DNA from: Anagrus nilaparvatae | Taxonomy: Eukaryota > Arthropoda > Insecta > Hymenoptera > Mymaridae | NCBI GenBank assembly: GCA_022575985.1 | Contig: JAKSXM010000231.1 | Coordinates: 374,501 to 438,500, forward strand | Length of the DNA stretch: 64,000 bases | Direction of reading: 5' to 3' | Shown here: positions 60,918 through 64,000 of the stretch, piece by piece | Position numbering within the stretch: the first letter of the stretch is position 1 | Layout of the letters: the number at the start of each line of letters is the position of its first letter | Notes under the pieces: generated by a model | The model's database searches: none | What the model was told of the DNA's origin: nothing | Seen by the model: only the letters and a program-made list of their open reading frames with translations | Translations under genes and position numbers: made by a program

Positions 60918-61490
60918 TTATTTTATGTAAAAAGACTGACATTTACATGTTTTTTTATTAGTGGCAACATGATTTATTGCACATACTAGTGATCTAATAA
61001 TATTGCAACTTGTACAAGCATGAAAGACAACAACCAGCTTGTTGTTTAACTTATTAGCCAGGACTTGAAAATTTTTCATTACTTGATTAGATACAAGAAC
61101 ATGCGACCAAATCGTAATACAGATTCTATATGTGTTCAATTAAATTCTTTTCGTCAGCAACAAATACACCGCAAAGCATAGTCTTTTAGTAATCTTTTTC
61201 GTAAAAATGCATAACATCAAACATTTCAGTCTCATTTGCTTGATAAAAATGTATCATAATATGATAAATGACTTGATCAGAATTTTTTTAACGTGATTCT
61301 AAATTTTATACACTCAATTTGCAAGTTTGGAAAGTATGTATTTGTATTATATTTAAAAGATTTTCTTTACCCTAGTTTTTTCACCTTCTTTTTTAACTCT
61401 ATTTTCCGATTTAGCATTTCCTGCTACTGATGGACCAAAAATTGTTAAGTTAGGGTTGCTTTGTTGCTTAAATCCATCGTTTTCGAATTA
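60918..61490 (-). pseudogene. Decayed zinc-finger module upstream of the giant gene
   Basis: Translated minus-strand pieces match the module start of the neighbouring giant protein. Near 61,270 I read DQVIYHIMIHFY followed by FDVMHFYEKDY and a stop, then MLCGVFVADEKN, paralleling the VIYHNTMHLY...DIMRFCKDK...MECILCSEK block. Further on, CTSCNIIRSLV...NHV parallels the third finger. There are in-frame stops, frame changes and lost zinc ligands. An N-terminal linker-like segment is readable to about 61,490. It is a dead copy or an abandoned 5' end of the same gene family. Confidence 0.6.
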
Positions 61491-61544
61491 TTCGTGGAAA
61501 CAGTAGAAAAATACTAAAATACATTGGGCAATTGGTAGGTTATT

Positions 61545-61549
61545 AATAT

Positions 61550-61580
<31 letters not shown>

Positions 61581-62640
61581 TAATATAAACGGGCAATAAG
61601 CCCTTTAAATACAATTTTAATATAATTACAAAAATAATCAATGGTAAAAAATATCTAATATTAATAAGATAGAAAAAAAAAAAAATAATAATAATATAAT
61701 CATAACAATTTAATGAAAAAAAGGAAACTAACTAGAATATATAAATTCAATATTAAAGATCAAAGAGAGATTGATAGTAATTCAATATTAGAGTAGTAAC
61801 AGTAACAATGTAGATCAAATAATTAGAAATAACAGGATTAAATAAGATTAGCAAACTAGTTCCTATAAAAAGAGAACAACAGTAATTTTAAAGAGTTTTT
61901 AGCTGCATTAATGGTCGCAATATCTGCAAACCCTTCATCAAGTTGATTCCAATGTTTAATTAGTCTATATGAAGTAAAGTTAGATAGTAGATTGCTCTTC
62001 ACACTAACTTCAAAATAAGTTTTAGATGACCTAAGATTATACTTAAGTACTCTTTTTTGAAATATATCATTATAGTCTTCAATGTCAATGACTCCATTCA
62101 ATATCTTCCAAACCAATATCATATCATTATACCTATGAATACTATAAATTGTATGTAGGTTTAGTCTTTCAGATATTAAACTGAAGTCATGATCAAATTG
62201 ATTCATAGGGGTGTCAGTCTTATAAGATAGGAATCGAATAAACTTTCTCTGGACAGCTTCCAACGCCTTTATTTGATAACCAAGATAGGGGGACCATATA
62301 GGAGAACAGTAAAGAAGGCAAGGCATAACTAGACTGCGAAATAAATAGATAATACATTGTATATCTGTAAAATTGTATGTTATCCTATGGATAAAACCCA
62401 ATGTTTTGAATGCCTTCTTTAATATTGTCTGTATATGGTACCCAAACGTTAGTTTGCTATCATAATATATTCCTAAGTGCTTAACAACTTTAACTTCACC
62501 AATTGGCAAACCATGAATGTTGTATTCATGATTAAAACTCAAACTACCTAGCTTAAACTTTATATAATCAGTCTTATCAATATTCATGATCAGTCCATTC
62601 ATAGTCAGCCAATCATGAAATTATTTAAGATATTCTAAGA
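61545..62640 (-). mobile_element. 5'-truncated non-LTR retrotransposon (ORF2 C-terminal part)
   Basis: The frame at 62,602-61,856 codes 248 aa of the C-terminal half of a non-LTR ORF2: VKHLGIYYDSKLTF (end of the reverse transcriptase region), then MPCLLYCSPIW, ALEAVQRKFIRFL and KYNLRSSKTYF. This is followed by a 3' UTR and a (TAAA)n-type tail at 61,580-61,549. Reading frame continuity stops near 62,625, where the element is truncated. The catalytic YxDD region is absent, so it is dead. The style is that of Jockey/CR1-like elements; the clade is not certain. Confidence 0.85.
61549..61580. repeat. (TTTA)n tract, the tail of the non-LTR element
   Basis: About eight TTTA units on the plus strand, equal to a (TAAA)n tail of the minus-strand element. 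Confidence 0.9.
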
Positions 62641-63236
62641 AAAAATATGTAAAATATATATACACATATTAAACTTTAAAAGAATTCACTTACATTACTT
62701 TAATCCAATTACTTATCTATTTGTAATAATAACAACTTGATAATAAACATGATAATAAAGCGGTTGAAATAAAATAATGCAAAAAATATTCACCCTCTCT
62801 CAAAATCAGCTGATCGTGGGGGAGAGGACGCCCTCTATGATACCCATAAAATTTAAATTTATCTGCAAAAGTGCAAAATTCAAAACATTTTATATTTTTC
62901 AAACTTTTTCCACAAGATTTTTCACTTAATCACTCTTGACCTATTAAAAACGCTATAAATATCTTTTGAATTATAGTAATTCATTCAAAATAAAAATTAG
63001 AATAAATTACACGTTTTTTTTAAATGAAAATTTAAAAGGAATTATTATGTATAATTCTACTATAGCAATTTAAGAAAAGAGAGCAAATATCGCTGGAATT
63101 TTGCAGTCACGCGTTTGAGTCAGTAATATTTAAAAGTAATAAATGATAAAAACACTGATAAGAACTATTGTTAAAATAAGATTCGCATGCGCATATACTA
63201 TAAAAGATATTTGCAAAAATGTTCATATATATTATA
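62641..63236. other. Intergenic AT-rich stretch
   Basis: No exon or repeat is recognised. Confidence 0.4.
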
Positions 63237-63517
63237 TTGAGTCCGGCGGCCCTTCGATGATTCGATCCTCACTCCAAAAGATCTGAAAACGTAAATAATA
63301 TAACCTATCCTTCGTTTTAAAAATGTGAATTGTTAAAATAGATATACTTATTATAAATAGTTACTTTAATTATAAAATGGTTTTAAATGTCAATTAATTA
63401 TAATATTTTCTGCAAAACTTTTACTTATTTTCAATTCAAGTCGGACCTAAAGTTATAAAAATCGCCGCTTAACAGCTCCAATTTTCTTTTGGAGTGGGGA
63501 AGGGCCGAACTCAATAA
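63237..63517. mobile_element. MITE-like element with TTGAGTCCGGC-type inverted ends
   Basis: ATTGAGTCCGGCGGCCCTTC and CTCACTCCAAAAGA at the left face TCTTTTGGAGTGGGGAAGGG and CCGAACTCAAT at the right. It is about 280 bp and non-coding, and lies about 300 bp upstream of the phosphatase start. Confidence 0.65.
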
Positions 63518-63817
63518 AATAAATTATAAAACCTTTTGACACGTGTTTCCTAACTTCCATACACGTTTTTCACCAGGCTATATTAATTACTTCCGAGTTC
63601 TATATATATATATACCGACGACCTTCAGACTTATAACTTTTCATTTATTTCCACTTTCTTACTCAATCAGTTATAGGTTTGACGGTTTTGTGTATACATG
63701 CTTTTGGATTATAGCTTTTCTTAAATTCTTGTGTATTTTTCAAAATAAACTTCTAGTTGTATTAATTAGACTTGAAAATTGAAAAGTGTCAAATACATTT
63801 GTATATAAATCAAGAAA
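63518..63817. promoter_or_regulatory. Upstream region of the HAD phosphatase gene
   Basis: It contains a short (TA)n tract at about 63,601-63,614. It presumably holds the promoter; no TATA/Inr pair could be assigned with confidence. Confidence 0.35.
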
Positions 63818-63875
63818 ATGACAAATTTTAAGAATGTCACTCATTGCATTTTTGATATGGATGGTTTGTTGATAG
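63818..63875 (+). CDS. HAD-family phosphatase, first exon only (pseudouridine-5'-phosphatase / GS1-like)
   Basis: The first exon codes 19 residues, with the HAD motif I nucleophile in CIFDMDGLLI, and then a donor GTAAG at 63,876. The DxD motif is intact, and MTNFKNVTHCIFDMDGLLI is the N-terminal signature of insect GS1-like / HDHD1 proteins, which dephosphorylate pseudouridine 5'-phosphate. The final Asp of the motif would be completed in exon 2. The rest of the gene lies beyond the window, so the exact family member is not certain. Confidence 0.65.
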
Positions 63876-64000
63876 GTAAGAAAAAAGGCTAAGAAAAACA
63901 TTTTTCATCTAACCTAATTTTATAAATATTAATTTAATATTTTTTCAAAAAGTTGTGTATTTATAACAAACATGAATGCCTTAATTAATTAATTAATAAA

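Noticed and set aside
1..64000. CRISPR arrays, bacterial operons or tRNA genes
   Set aside because: No regularly spaced repeats, no bacterial gene style, and no cloverleaf with A/B boxes that I could find by eye. The window is clearly eukaryotic.

Overview
This is an AT-rich eukaryotic window, almost certainly from an insect. The evidence is short GT-AG introns (about 45-800 nt), a Rebers-Riddiford cuticle protein with a TATA box and an arthropod initiator, and an arthropod-type Ack-like kinase. Transposon debris is everywhere: terminal-inverted-repeat (MITE-like) elements, foldbacks and non-LTR fragments. The order cannot be fixed from sequence alone; a hymenopteran is plausible but unproven. 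All exon joins below were made by eye from splice sites, reading phase and family knowledge.

Layout. Bases 1-16,100 are gene-poor: inverted-repeat elements, simple repeats and one doubtful exon. From 16.1 to 29.6 kb lie two complete minus-strand genes: PARP1 (987 aa, catalytic H-Y-E triad intact) and an Ack-like tyrosine kinase (SAM-like, kinase, SH3, C-terminal UBA) with two possible 3' ends. From 30.9 to 34.0 kb a compact nucleotidyltransferase (minus) is divergent from a malate-dehydrogenase-derived gene (plus) whose catalytic residues are lost. A 1.1-kb foldback element and an RR-type cuticle protein follow (34.5-37.6 kb). From 39.1 to 45.5 kb lie a second zinc-finger nucleotidyltransferase and a separate zinc-finger-only gene of the same family. 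Next are mitochondrial release factor ICT1/mRpL58 (plus), RCL1 (minus, 7 exons), and a two-exon gene joining a Ty3/gypsy-like Gag to a ubiquitin-binding ZnF-UBP domain. A giant 2081-aa zinc-finger nucleotidyltransferase fills 54.0-60.7 kb, with a decayed module upstream of it. A 5'-truncated non-LTR element and the first exon of a HAD phosphatase end the window.

Two things stand out. (1) A local family of three terminal-nucleotidyltransferase-like genes plus one zinc-finger-only relative and one pseudogene fragment. They share a three-exon 3' structure but carry very different N-terminal arrays of C2H2/U1-type fingers, as if finger modules were being gained, split off and lost. Known roles of such folds (RNA 3' tailing, dsRNA binding) suggest RNA surveillance, but that is inference. 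(2) A Gag capsid plus zinc knuckle spliced in frame to an HDAC6/USP-type ubiquitin-binding zinc finger that keeps all its zinc ligands, a candidate domesticated Gag.

The other genes (PARP1, Ack-like, RCL1, ICT1) are ordinary conserved housekeeping or signalling genes and look intact.
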